Below are positions 19,152 through 28,349 of a DNA stretch of 64,000 bases, one piece after another (position 1 is the first letter of the stretch; the number at the start of each line of letters is the position of its first letter). The DNA lies in contig JAAUPF010000003.1 of the NCBI GenBank assembly GCA_012034575.1, positions 24,146 to 88,145 on the forward strand, read 5' to 3'. Source of the stretch: Richelia sp. CSU_2_1 (GTDB lineage: Bacteria > Cyanobacteriota > Cyanobacteriia > Cyanobacteriales > Microcoleaceae). Under the pieces are notes generated by a model, which made no database searches, was not told the DNA's origin, and saw only the letters and a program-made list of their open reading frames with translations. Made by a program: the position numbers and the translations under genes.

Positions 19152-19348
19152 GTGTTCGCAAGTCAAAAGTGGAGTTACTAACTAATTGTTGCTATTTTGG
19201 GTGCTAGCAAATCAAAAGTGTAGTTACTAACTAATTTTTGCTATGTTGGGTGTTAGCAAGTTAAAAGTATGGCTGGGAACTAATTGTTGCAATTGAGGAC
19301 GATTCGCAAGTTAAAAGTATGGCTGGGAACTAATTGTTGCAATTTAAA
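19152..19348. repeat. Four-copy 49-50 bp tandem repeat
   Basis: Four degenerate units each contain GCAAG(T/A)(T/C)AAAAGT, followed by a G-rich or TTACTAAC-like middle and ACTAATTGTTGC. The anchor gca is at 19158, 19207, 19256 and 19306, so the period is 49, 49, 50. Copies 3 and 4 are nearly identical; copies 1 and 2 resemble each other. No reading frame runs through it. Confidence 0.8.
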
Positions 19349-19511
19349 ATTTAAAACTTTGGTTTTGAGTCAGTTGCTTTCGATAATTAATGAGTTGTTT
19401 TCTGTTCAATTTAAAGATATTTAAACCGATAGATCGCGCTGCTTTGTCATTAATAATGCTGCTAAATTTAGCGATCGGGTTGAGGTTTTTCGGACGCGAT
19501 ATCATACCAAA

Positions 19512-19575
19512 GAAGCCGGGTTTTTTACAAAAATACTAGATTTGAGTCTTGAATACTGATGAAAAACCCGGTTTC
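19512..19575. terminator. AAACCCGG-family palindrome, possible bidirectional terminator
   Basis: Arms GAAGCCGGGTTTTTT and GAAAAACCCGGTTTC pair almost perfectly, with T/A runs on the outside-to-loop side. It lies between two convergent genes, where a hairpin could stop transcripts from both sides. It is related to copies at 3841, 36853 and 56914. Confidence 0.5.
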
Positions 19576-19645
19576 CAGACAATGCTGTTTAAATCTGTTG
19601 ATTTTCCGATCGCCAATCGAAAATCCCCAATCCTATGGGTTGCTT

Positions 19646-20854
19646 TTAAGCAGCTTGTCTCGTCCCGATGAAATTATTAGCAACCCGCTGCATATGTTCC
19701 GTGCGAGCCTTAAAAGTCTTCTCAAAAGTGTGTTTTTGAGCAAACTGCAGCGACTTAAAAGACAGATCTTTGATGATTTCTCGGTTGTAGCTGAGTTGAA
19801 TAATTTTCTGCGCCATCCGTTGCGGTCGATCCATCGGCACCACCCATCCTGTCTGCGACATTTCAGAAATTCCCTCGAATGCTTCGTTTGAATAGCCCAC
19901 GATAGGCACTCCGCAAGACATGGTTTCTACATAAGTACAAGAGGGATCGCCTTGTCGGTGACAGCAAACAAACAGGTCGATATTTTGCTTGACAAATGGG
20001 AAAAACTCTGTCTTAAAATCCGGAACGCCGAGCATTTTCACGCAATCTTGAAGTTGATTGTTGGCTATGGTGTCGTGCATCATCTTTTCTAAGTCGCCGG
20101 CACCGCTGATGAACATTTCAAAATTGGCTCCCCGTTTCCTAAGTTCCAGAGCCACATTCATTAAATGATCTGCTCCTTTCATTTTAATTAAGCGACCGGA
20201 GAAAAGCAATCGCAGGGGCATATCTTCAGAACGGTTTGCAGTCCGCATTTCAATATCTCTGGCAGTTGCTAGCATATCCTCGCTAATCCGCGTGTCAAAG
20301 AACAGCATCGAATTGGGATTCAGTTTCAAGTATTCTTTATAGGTGGGAGTGCCGTTGCACTGCAAGCCATCGGCACCAGCGATCGCCGCGCGCTGCTTCA
20401 TTTCTTGATTTTGTTCCCAAGCTATTTTCCGCAGGCGTACAAGGGGATTGCTCGCATTGACGCTAGCAATTTGTTTGCGAGTTTTCAGAGTGTATTCAGA
20501 AACGTAAATACAGGGTACTCCCGCTAAATGGCAAAGTTTAGTAATATGGTTTTGACGGTATCCAGGCACTGCCAGTACGAGCGCAGTATTGTGCTGGTGC
20601 AACAAAGCGGGCGTAATTAGATCGAAGGAAATGACCTCTAATTTGAATGGTAATTCGTCAAGATTGAAGATTTTGCAATCGATATTATCATTGCCGATTT
20701 GAGTTTCTTCCATCATCACTGTAATGGAGCCATCCCAATAATGGCTTAATTCGACAACTGCTTCTATAAGTTTGCGAGTCAGTAAAACTTTACCGTTTGG
20801 CAAGAGTTTTGCTTGTAGGGGTTGCAAAATTGTTAAAGTATTGTTAGCAAGCAT
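19646..20854 (-). CDS. Glycosyltransferase family 4 protein
   Basis: A 402-residue GT-B transferase. The donor half has RLLFSGRLIKMKGADHLMNV, VKMLGVPDFKTEFFPFVKQN, and CCHRQGDPSCTYVETMSCGV. The last has D-P-S in place of the first Glu of E-x7-E, as in several GT4 groups that use GDP-sugars. It runs opposite to the rest of the polysaccharide cluster and stands alone. The ATG at 20854 has GGAGTGC upstream. Confidence 0.88.
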   Translation of the reverse strand: MLANNTLTILQPLQAKLLPNGKVLLTRKLIEAVVELSHYWDGSITVMMEETQIGNDNIDCKIFNLDELPFKLEVISFDLITPALLHQHNTALVLAVPGYRQNHITKLCHLAGVPCIYVSEYTLKTRKQIASVNASNPLVRLRKIAWEQNQEMKQRAAIAGADGLQCNGTPTYKEYLKLNPNSMLFFDTRISEDMLATARDIEMRTANRSEDMPLRLLFSGRLIKMKGADHLMNVALELRKRGANFEMFISGAGDLEKMMHDTIANNQLQDCVKMLGVPDFKTEFFPFVKQNIDLFVCCHRQGDPSCTYVETMSCGVPIVGYSNEAFEGISEMSQTGWVVPMDRPQRMAQKIIQLSYNREIIKDLSFKSLQFAQKHTFEKTFKARTEHMQRVANNFIGTRQAA

Positions 20855-22092
20855 AGGACTGCACTCCTTGGGGTTTGAATTTGGTGGTTTTGTATTAATT
20901 CGGCGATCGCCAAAATTGCAACTTTAGAGAAAAGCACTCTCAAACAGCAGGATTGTTTTGTTGCACTGAACGGCGTTAGCCATAAAATACAGCAGCTATT
21001 TTTCCAGATAGACACGAACAGGAATTAAGCAAAATATCTGTATGTCTGGTGCGCGCTGCGCACCTTGCTGCTATGAATTTAGGGTGCTGAGCGCGCACCT
21101 TACCGCTATTAGTGGTGTATTCAACTATTGTTGGCGTAAGCCTTAATTAAGCTAGAGCTTGCATAACTGTGAGTCAGAAAATTTAATTTTCTACTCATTA
21201 ATGCTGTAACTCAGCTACCAGATTTTTTTGTGGCCTCAACATATAACAGAGAATCAGAACAGAGTAGGGAAAAGCAACGTAGGGAAGCAAGACACGGGAA
21301 GCAAGACATGACTTCCGATCGCTTAATATTGCTGGTGGTGACTTAGATAACTTTTGGCGGTCACAGAACTACAAAGAAATCCGTTGCTGCAGGATCGGAA
21401 CCTCCGTACCCGATACGATTTCGGATTTTATGTTTGCGCATTCAATCGACCTGCCATCTGCTGTATTTCAAATTTAGTTCGATAAACTTACCGATCGACT
21501 TACTTTTGTAAGCTACTCGCTAGTCGCGGTAACTTACAAAGCCCACAAACCCCATAACACTCGAAATCCTTATCTAAACTAGATTTGAAGTTGCCAAGTA
21601 AATGTCAACCTTTTGATATAGAGCCATCATCTAGGAAACTACGTATAAAAGTCAATAGGCTGAGGTCAACTTTACAAATTATTTATACTAGACTGCTTAA
21701 TTGTGAACATTTTTGGTGTTTTAGGCTAAATTTTCCTCAAATTACCTGCGCTCGTAGATATTTATACTTAAGTAGGGCTTGCCGGCAATCCCTTCCCTGC
21801 GATAATATTTTTTTGGCGCGCGAGCCTGGAACCCCAAAAATGCGATCGCAATGCTCTAAACAATACTATTTCTTCAAAATGCTGTTACAATACTCAGCGA
21901 GTAATCCAATGAACTTAAACTCGATAAGTAAGAGATACTGTTGCATTATTTTAGAGAATTGCTATAAGAAAATATTTGAATAAATAAATATATTTATTAC
22001 GCAAATTTATAAAATATTAAGTATTAATTTTTGTAACAGAAATTTGCCCAGCCTTGCAACAGCAGTCGTAAGGCTCATCGCATGGAAAATCT
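20855..22092. other. Long intergenic region, no supported gene
   Basis: About 1.24 kb between the start of a leftward GT4 gene and the stop of the ProA-like gene. A GTGCGCGCTGCGCAC palindrome occurs at about 21049, with a related GCGCGCACC near 21094. The 132-codon frame at 21585-21983 has a random-looking, Cys/Arg/Leu-rich composition and no ribosome site. A repetitive or decayed region is likely. Confidence 0.55.
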
Positions 22093-23358
22093 CTAAAACA
22101 ATCCATTACCCTGAACGATTTCTTTAATTGTAGTTAGCGTATCTAAACCAATCAATCCCCGGCGATAACCTTTCTGATTCGACATTCCCAAAAATATCGC
22201 ATCGCCCCGATTTTGATAGCGCCGAAATCGAGGTGAAGCATTAATAAAAGTAGATGCGCTGTTGACATCCAAAGCAAATTGGCGGCTTTCTAAATAAGAT
22301 TCAGTGGCGATGCAGTCAGCGTGACCGCTGCTGTAGCGGTTGATCCAACCGATCGCAATTTCTAAACTATCGACCACTTTAAAAGCTATAGTTTTGTTCA
22401 AATAAGGTTGAGTCCACTCAAAGGGTTCAGCCAATCTCAAATCTGAAAAATCTGCAACTAATTCCGCATCGCCAGTAATTTTAAAGCCTTTCTCTTTTAA
22501 ACTGTTCCACAGCCTGACCAAAGAAGAATGCTTTTGATTGCGATCGATCAGGACTTTTTCGATCGCATTTACCGGATCTGGCACGCTTTGATGGCTGTCC
22601 AAAATCATCCACCTCGCCATCTCCAAACTGCCAGTCGGCGACCAATAAAGGTAGCAATTGCCCATTGCCGACCTCAAGACTGGTGCAGTACACTGCCGTA
22701 CCACCTGCTGCACCAAACTCGGCCTTCCGTAGGGAATAATTAAGTTTAGATATTGGTCTTGAGTTACCAAATCCCGAATCGAAGCGCCTCCATCGGGCGG
22801 TACTACCTGCAAGCATCCTAACGGCAGACCGGCATCATCGATCGCCGACATCAAAACATCCCCAATTACGCCATTAGTTTGCCAGCTTTCGCTACCGCCT
22901 TTGAGAATCAGACTGTTAGCGCTTTTGAGGCACAAACCCGCCGCTACCGCCCCCAACTCGGGAAACGCTTCGTAAATTAAAGCTATCGCCCCCAGCGGCA
23001 GTGACTGACAGTACACCTGACACCGTTCGACTTGATAGGAAGCATTCATCACCCGGCCGATGGGATCTGGCATTTCTCCCAAGCGTTCGAGAATTTGCAC
23101 GGTGGCTTTGAGGCGTTCCGGTGTCAGCTTCAGCCATTCCACAATTAACTCAGGAATTGCCATGTCGCGACTGGCTTCTAAATCCAGAGTATTTGCTTCT
23201 AAAACTTCGTTTTGGCGCTGTTTCAGGGCTTTCGCCATTGCCTGCAAAGCTGCAGCGCGATCTGTACTTTTTGTCCCCGCCAACTCCAAAGAAGATTGAT
23301 AGGCGCGGCGCGCGACATTTGCTCGATCGGGTAAAGGGCACGAATCGTCGGTTATCAT
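22093..23358 (-). CDS. ProA paralogue lacking the catalytic cysteine (glutamate-5-semialdehyde dehydrogenase-like)
   Basis: At 421 residues it has the full length of gamma-glutamyl phosphate reductase and the family layout: PLGAIALIYEAFPELGAVAA, SLILKGGSESWQTN, GNCYLYW, and the C-terminal STFINASPRFRRYQNRGDAI with GLIGLDTLTTIKEIVQGNG. The segment that in ProA reads RPS(V/T)CN with the nucleophilic Cys is VPDPVNAIEKVL here, so Val replaces Cys. A second, active ProA is presumably encoded elsewhere. It may be a regulatory or non-catalytic paralogue. A tnpB element ends five bases upstream of its ATG and may separate it from its promoter. Confidence 0.85.
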   Translation of the reverse strand: MITDDSCPLPDRANVARRAYQSSLELAGTKSTDRAAALQAMAKALKQRQNEVLEANTLDLEASRDMAIPELIVEWLKLTPERLKATVQILERLGEMPDPIGRVMNASYQVERCQVYCQSLPLGAIALIYEAFPELGAVAAGLCLKSANSLILKGGSESWQTNGVIGDVLMSAIDDAGLPLGCLQVVPPDGGASIRDLVTQDQYLNLIIPYGRPSLVQQVVRQCTAPVLRSAMGNCYLYWSPTGSLEMARWMILDSHQSVPDPVNAIEKVLIDRNQKHSSLVRLWNSLKEKGFKITGDAELVADFSDLRLAEPFEWTQPYLNKTIAFKVVDSLEIAIGWINRYSSGHADCIATESYLESRQFALDVNSASTFINASPRFRRYQNRGDAIFLGMSNQKGYRRGLIGLDTLTTIKEIVQGNGLF

Positions 23359-23362
23359 CTAC

Positions 23363-23415
23363 GTGAACTACCCACCTTCAACGGTCGTACCAGTATGAAG
23401 GGGGCTTCCCAATTC
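23363..23415 (-). ncRNA. IS605-type right end / predicted omega-RNA scaffold 3' end
   Basis: On the minus strand the sequence reads GGAAGCCCCCTTCA, a loop, then TTGAAGGTGGG and TAGTTCAC, giving a stem CTTCA/TGAAG with C/G runs. It overlaps the end of tnpB, whose TAG stop lies inside it. The solo end at 25449-25560 shows the same layout with a changed but still paired stem, and the two copies agree up to TTCAC and then diverge. That marks base 23363 as the element's 3' boundary. Confidence 0.6.
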
Positions 23416-24594
23416 AAGGGCAACAGCCTCAACAACAGTGGATTTTTGTCCATATCGCTTTGGTCTTACATTGCCTCCAAGGGCAGTAACGCTGGTTCCC
23501 AACGCCAAGATCCGTAAGCCTTCATTCTTGATGTTAATAGCTGCATTGATATCTCGATCGTGCCGATTCCCGCAGTGGGGACATTCAAATTCACGTACAG
23601 ACAGATCCATTTTTGGCAGTGACAATAAAGTATTTGAGCAGAGATGGGATGATGGAAAAAATCGACCTACTTCTAGATAGACTTTACCTTCTGCTTCTGC
23701 TTTATATTTGAGCATCGTGCAAAACATTCCCCAGCCAGCATCACTGAAGGATTTAGCCAGATTGTGATTTTTCACCAGGTTCTTTACTGCCAGATTCTCG
23801 ACGACAATTACTTGGTTTTCGTTAACTATCTTACGGGATAATTTGTGTCGGAAATCTTCACGGACTCTAGCTATCTTGGCATGAACTTTGGCTACAGCTA
23901 ATTTAGCCTTACGCCGTCTGTTGGTTGTCGGGTCTTTCTTTCTAGATAGCTTGCGCTGCTTGCGTTTTAAGTTGCGTTCGTGCTTTTTGAGGTGCCGGGG
24001 GTTTTGGTATTTCGAGCCATCGGATGTGACTGCGAAATCAAGTAAGCCAAGGTCTATACCAATAGCTTTACCATCTTCGTTAATTACTGGATTTTCCATA
24101 CCATCATCCATCAACAGCGAGGCATAATAACGACCATCAGGCATTTTAGATACCGTCACAGTCCTTAGAGTGCCAACACAATCGCGGTGAATTTTAGCCT
24201 TAACAACTCCAAGATTGCCGGGAAACTTAATCTCAGAATGCGAGAGAATTTTGACGTTCTGAGGGTATTGCATAGATTGTCTACCCTGACGTTTTTTAAA
24301 CGTTGGATAAGCAGCCCGACCATCAAAGAAGTTGATAAACGCACCAGACAGATTCAATACGGACGACTGGAGGCATTGAGAATAGCATTCTTTGAGCCAT
24401 TCATACTCAGTTTTCCAAACAGGGATCTGTTTTTTCATTGTCAAAGCCGATACGCCCTTCCCGGTCTCTTTGTAGGTCTGGGACATCGCCGCCAGAGATT
24501 GATTCCATACCCATCTCACACAGCCAAAAGCTTGCGCCAAATGACTTTGTTGCTCGATGGTTGGATCAATTCTGACTTTGACCGCCTTTAACAC
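23368..24594 (-). CDS. tnpB: TnpB, RNA-guided endonuclease of an IS200/IS605-family element
   Basis: I place the start at a GTG (24594), giving VLKAVKVRIDPTIEQQ, the usual TnpB N-terminus. The open frame goes on upstream to 24675 but that part looks non-coding. All three RuvC acidic residues are present: AIGIDLGLLDFA, IVVENLAVKNLVKN, and HDRDINAAINIK. The zinc finger has only three of four cysteines (SSHLCSNT, then FECPHCGNRH). The protein is about 408 residues. No TnpA transposase is nearby, so the element would need one in trans. TnpB proteins are nickase/nucleases guided by RNA from the element's right end. Confidence 0.92.
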   Translation of the reverse strand: MLKAVKVRIDPTIEQQSHLAQAFGCVRWVWNQSLAAMSQTYKETGKGVSALTMKKQIPVWKTEYEWLKECYSQCLQSSVLNLSGAFINFFDGRAAYPTFKKRQGRQSMQYPQNVKILSHSEIKFPGNLGVVKAKIHRDCVGTLRTVTVSKMPDGRYYASLLMDDGMENPVINEDGKAIGIDLGLLDFAVTSDGSKYQNPRHLKKHERNLKRKQRKLSRKKDPTTNRRRKAKLAVAKVHAKIARVREDFRHKLSRKIVNENQVIVVENLAVKNLVKNHNLAKSFSDAGWGMFCTMLKYKAEAEGKVYLEVGRFFPSSHLCSNTLLSLPKMDLSVREFECPHCGNRHDRDINAAINIKNEGLRILALGTSVTALGGNVRPKRYGQKSTVVEAVALELGSPLHTGTTVEGG

Positions 24595-24789
24595 GATGTT
24601 TTTATCACAAGCTCCGGGACTATGATAACATAAATCCAAAAAGCAAGCGGTGGGTTTTGTTCGCTCATCGCCCACCCGTCACTTTCCGAGATCTAAAGAT
24701 TGTCGGGATTGTTCGGGGTGGGACTCTTCGCTTACTCGGCTTTCATCCCACACTAACCGGGTACGCTATGGGGATTCCCACCTGTCTAG

Positions 24790-25194
24790 CTAACGCCTGT
24801 AAGCCAGCCATACCATCAGCGCCGGCAGCATTGCCAGCAATACCGCCACCATTGCCCACAGAATAATATTCGGACCGGGCGACTGCAGCGCCAGCGGCAG
24901 CCAAATCACTAACGGCACCAAAATCATGCCCAAGGCCAGCGGCAAGTAGTGCGCCCTCAAGCCTGGGTTGGCCCTGTTCCACTGATTCCCCGTCCACCGC
25001 CAAGCCTGTTTGTAAGGGTAATTTGTCGATAATTGCTCGATAACGTCTCCGCTTTCGTCCAATACAAATATTTGCTGACAGCGGTTGCAGCCAAAGGCTT
25101 CTGTCAGCGTTATGGGAATGAGCCGGCCCCGCCGCCGGCAGGGGCAGGGGTACTCACCGTTTAAGTCAATCTTGGGAGATTTTTGAGATGGCAC
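24790..25194 (-). CDS. Conserved cyanobacterial hypothetical membrane protein with zinc-ribbon-like N-terminus
   Basis: A GTG at 25194 gives about 134 residues beginning VPSQKSPKIDLNGEYPCPCR; a longer frame to 25317 exists. Two cysteine pairs (EYPCPCRRRG and FGCNRCQQIF) may bind zinc. The middle part, QAWRWTGNQWNRANP, is followed by two hydrophobic helices (LPLALGMILVPLVIWLPLAL and WAMVAVLLAMLPALMVWLA). The N-terminal half would lie in the cytoplasm or periplasm next to the membrane. Function unknown. It lies between the tnpB element and metK. Confidence 0.75.
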   Translation of the reverse strand: MPSQKSPKIDLNGEYPCPCRRRGRLIPITLTEAFGCNRCQQIFVLDESGDVIEQLSTNYPYKQAWRWTGNQWNRANPGLRAHYLPLALGMILVPLVIWLPLALQSPGPNIILWAMVAVLLAMLPALMVWLAYRR

Positions 25195-25448
25195 GAGCGG
25201 TCGGTTAACAAAAGCGTTTTTGCAAAGATCGTCCTTCGAGTATCGGTCGGGGCAGACTTGCCAACTCCTTGCTGCGGGCTTTGGCTCGATCGGCATTTTT
25301 GAGTTGCAGGTTCCCAATATAACTTTACCACTAATTTGGGTATTCTCATCCTGCGTTGAACGTATACCACAGAATCGCGATCGCAGGTTTTGTCTGTCTG
25401 TAGGTAAAGAGGTTGCACTCGTAGCTGCAGAAGCGAAAGCTTAGCAGA

Positions 25449-25560
25449 GTGAACTACCCACCACCAACGCTATCGCGGATGGTGGGGGCTTCCGACTTCG
25501 CTGGGGAACGCCTCGTAGAGGTCTTGCGACCCCTAGTTGGTCTTATATCAAATCCGGGGA
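25449..25560 (-). mobile_element. Solo IS605-type right end (decayed tnpB 3' end)
   Basis: On the minus strand a frame reads KSEAPTIRDSVGGG and then stop, the typical C-terminal tail of cyanobacterial TnpB. It sits in a hairpin CCCCCACCA...TGGTGGTGGG and is followed by TAGTTCAC. The rest of tnpB is missing. Its stem differs from that of the end at 23363 by paired changes, which supports a selected RNA or DNA structure. It is either a relic or a small non-autonomous derivative. Confidence 0.65.
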
Positions 25561-25614
25561 AGAGAAAACCCCTCAATCCAATTAAAAAGCGCTGAGGCAC
25601 CTCCTAAAATGGCA

Positions 25615-26877
25615 CTATCCAGCCACCGCGGACAACTGTTGGCTCACAGCTTCTTTCAATAGCGCCGCCTTATCAGTTTGTTCCCAAGGCAGATCTAAAT
25701 CGCTTCGTCCCAAATGACCGTAAGCAGCTACATCTTGATAGAAACGACCGCCTCTTTCCGCAGGCAAATTCTGCAAATTAAATGTCTGAATAATCCCCGC
25801 CGGACGCAGTTCAAAAATTTGCTGCACTGCTTCTAAAAGGCGATCTTCATCAACTTTTGCAGTGCCAAAAGTCTCGATCGTCATGCTCACGGGTCGCGCT
25901 ACCCCGATCGCGTAACTTAACTGCATTTCGCATTTATCTGCCAAACCAGCCGCCACGATATTTTTAGCAACATAGCGGCAAGCATAAGCCGCGCTGCGGT
26001 CTACCTTCGTCGGATCTTTTCCTGAAAAAGCACCGCCACCGTGTCGCGAATAACCGCCGTAAGTATCCACAATAATTTTGCGACCCGTTAAACCGGAATC
26101 CCCTTGAGGTCCGCCCACGACAAATTTGCCAGTGGGATTGACAAGGAAGCGAGTTTGTGAGTCCGGTTTCACGCTGATATCGGCGAACACGGGTTCGACT
26201 ACAGCAGTCCAAAGGTCTTCTTTGATCTTGGCTTGAACGGCTACTGCTTCAGAAATATCGCCGATCGTCTCTGTATGCTGCGTAGAAATTAAAATTGTAT
26301 CTATGCCCACAGGTTTCCCGTCCTCATAAATCACCGTAACTTGGCTTTTACCGTCGGGACGCAGGTAAGGCAACTGACAGGTTTTCCGCACAGCAGCTAG
26401 CTGGCGGCAAATCCGGTGGGCCAAACTAATTGGCAGCGGCATCAATTCCGGCGTTTCGTTGCAAGCAAAGCCGAACATCAAACCTTGATCGCCAGCCCCT
26501 ATAGCGTCCAATTCCTCATCGCTAGCTTGTTCCCGGCTTTCGTGAGCCGTATTCACCCCCCGAGCAATATCGGGGGACTGAGTGTCAAGAGCCACCAACA
26601 CCGCACAGCTATTAGCCGAAAAACCGTTGTCAGCGTCGATGTAGCCAATGTCTGCTATCGCTTTCCGTGCCAATTCAATGTAATTTACCTGAGCTTTAGT
26701 GGTAATTTCGCCCGTCAGCAACACCAAGCCGGTGTTGACCACAACTTCGGCGGCGACGCGACTTTTAGGGTCTTCGGTTAGCAAGGCATCTAAGATAGTG
26801 TCTGAAATTCGATCGCAGATTTTATCGGGATGGCCTTCAGTAACGGATTCCGATGTAAAAAGGTAGCGGCGTGACAA
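25615..26877 (-). CDS. metK: S-adenosylmethionine synthase
   Basis: MetK makes S-adenosylmethionine from ATP and methionine in the cytoplasm. The start is a TTG at 26877 with AAGGAGG upstream, giving [20 protein letters not shown]; an upstream extension to 27045 is open but not protein-like. Hallmarks are [50 protein letters not shown], and [20 protein letters not shown] with the P-loop-like GGGAFSGKD. At 420 residues it has normal length. It is alone on this strand with its own long upstream region. Confidence 0.96.
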   Translation of the reverse strand: MSRRYLFTSESVTEGHPDKICDRISDTILDALLTEDPKSRVAAEVVVNTGLVLLTGEITTKAQVNYIELARKAIADIGYIDADNGFSANSCAVLVALDTQSPDIARGVNTAHESREQASDEELDAIGAGDQGLMFGFACNETPELMPLPISLAHRICRQLAAVRKTCQLPYLRPDGKSQVTVIYEDGKPVGIDTILISTQHTETIGDISEAVAVQAKIKEDLWTAVVEPVFADISVKPDSQTRFLVNPTGKFVVGGPQGDSGLTGRKIIVDTYGGYSRHGGGAFSGKDPTKVDRSAAYACRYVAKNIVAAGLADKCEMQLSYAIGVARPVSMTIETFGTAKVDEDRLLEAVQQIFELRPAGIIQTFNLQNLPAERGGRFYQDVAAYGHLGRSDLDLPWEQTDKAALLKEAVSQQLSAVAG

Positions 26878-27367
26878 TGAACCTTCCTCCTTTAGTGTGC
26901 GTGAAGCCTGCGCGACACCATCAGAAACCGACGAGTTGCTTTTCTGGTAGCAGTCGGGAACAATTGCGTCTCGACCGCCGGAAAATTTGTGTCGGTCTCT
27001 TTTGAATGTTGCAGCAGGGTTTGAGATTGGATAAAGTGAAACCACTATAGCAAATTGGCATTCCCCGATTTAAAGATGGGGGATTTTGCCCCATCAGGAT
27101 TCCCGTTAATTCATTTTCAGCAACCTGCTGCGGGTGGCTCGACCGCAATGTAGGTTTTTTCTACAAGCAAAATACTTATGCTTCACCCATGCCCTACGCG
27201 ACCGATACAACCGGACATGATATCACGTCCGATCGATTGACCGCGATTAGAGCATTAGGTTGAGTCCAACGAAGTGAAACCCGCAGCTATGCGCTAGACT
27301 CAACATTTATAAATGTTGGGCTTTCACGGAGTTTAACCTCACATTAAGCACCATAGAAGAACCAGAA
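26878..27367. other. Long region upstream of metK
   Basis: About 490 bases lie between the metK start and the stop of the next leftward gene. There is a strong Shine-Dalgarno next to metK. A CAGCAGGTTGCTG palindrome lies near 27119. GGGCTTT-type short repeats with paired AACATTTATAAATGTT lie at about 27301. I see no recognisable SAM riboswitch core. Confidence 0.5.
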
Positions 27368-28294
27368 TTAATTACCTGTGACAATCTCTTCTAGGGCAGA
27401 TTTTAGATCGGGATATTGATATTGAAACCCGCCAGCCAAAGTTTGTTTCGGCAAAACTTTTTGCCCCTCCAACACAACTTTAGCGCCATCTCCCAACAGC
27501 AATTCTAAAGCAAAACCAGGCACCGGCAACCAAGAAGGCCGCTTCAAAACTTCTCCCAAAGTTGCGCACAATTCATTCATCCGCACTGGATTCGGTGCTG
27601 TCGCATTCAAGACACCTGAAACTTGCGCATTTTCCAAAGCGTACAAGATTAAATTAACAACATCGTCGCGGTGAATCCAAGAAAACCACTGTTTTCCAGT
27701 GCCGATCGGACCGCCAGCAAATAGTTTAAAAGCTGGCAGCATTTTTGCCAGCGCGCCTCCGTTTCCCAACACGATTCCGAACCGCAAAATTGCCAGCCGC
27801 GTTCCCGAATTTTTGACTTTTTCGGCCTCTGCTTCCCAGGTTTTACAAACATCAGCTAAAAAATCATTTCCCGCAGGACTATTTTCCTCAAACTCAGCCG
27901 TTTCGCTAGTTCCGTAATAGCCGATCGCCGACGTACTTACTAACACAGCAGGCTTGGGATTAGCATTAGCGATCGCCTCTACTAATTTTTGCGTTGTTAA
28001 TTTGCGGCTGTCAAGAATAGCTTGCCGGCGCGCCTCCGTCCATTTTTCTTCAGCAATTGGCACGCCCGCTAAATTGACAACCGCATCGCAACCCGCGATC
28101 GACTTTTGCCAATCACCGGACTCGGCTGGCTCGTAGGCGATAACTTCCAAATTCGGATAAGCCGAAGCTGGAAAAAATCGCTTCGCCCGCGCCGCATCGC
28201 GAGTCAAAACCACCGTGTGATGCCCTTGCGCTTGCAACCTTTCTACCAAACGGCTGCCCACAAATCCCGTTGCTCCCGCGATCGCTACTTTCAT
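27368..28294 (-). CDS. TIGR01777-type SDR, NAD-dependent epimerase (YfcH/SDR39U1-like)
   Basis: A 308-residue atypical SDR. It has the nucleotide site [20 protein letters not shown], then [30 protein letters not shown], and [20 protein letters not shown]. The C-terminal part [20 protein letters not shown] and [20 protein letters not shown] completes the TIGR01777 pattern. In plants and cyanobacteria relatives are connected to plastid division (GC1). The substrate is unknown. The ATG at 28294 is well placed. Confidence 0.92.
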   Translation of the reverse strand: MKVAIAGATGFVGSRLVERLQAQGHHTVVLTRDAARAKRFFPASAYPNLEVIAYEPAESGDWQKSIAGCDAVVNLAGVPIAEEKWTEARRQAILDSRKLTTQKLVEAIANANPKPAVLVSTSAIGYYGTSETAEFEENSPAGNDFLADVCKTWEAEAEKVKNSGTRLAILRFGIVLGNGGALAKMLPAFKLFAGGPIGTGKQWFSWIHRDDVVNLILYALENAQVSGVLNATAPNPVRMNELCATLGEVLKRPSWLPVPGFALELLLGDGAKVVLEGQKVLPKQTLAGGFQYQYPDLKSALEEIVTGN

Positions 28295-28349
28295 TTGTTA
28301 CTCGCTATCCAAACTTGTCTTAGATTATAGCTGGTAAAAGTATAGTCAT

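Larger units (their letters stand above)
19121..19645. other. Convergent intergenic region with repeats
   Basis: This 525-base spacer separates the rightward WecG-like gene from a leftward GT4 gene. It holds the 49-bp tandem array and, nearer the GT4 gene, an AAACCCGG palindrome. No gene is visible. Confidence 0.6.

Noticed and set aside
19152..19348. CRISPR array in the 49-bp repeat
   Set aside because: The whole unit is repeated, without variable spacers between constant repeats, and no cas genes exist in the window.
21585..21983. 132-codon plus-strand frame
   Set aside because: Composition and lack of ribosome site or family features suggest chance in an intergenic region.
25615..27045. 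Longer start of MetK at 27045
   Set aside because: The added 56 codons are not MetK-like and a strong AAGGAGG lies directly before the TTG at 26877.
26878..27160. SAM riboswitch before metK
   Set aside because: No recognisable SAM-I to SAM-IV core or terminator stem could be drawn; the region is simply long.
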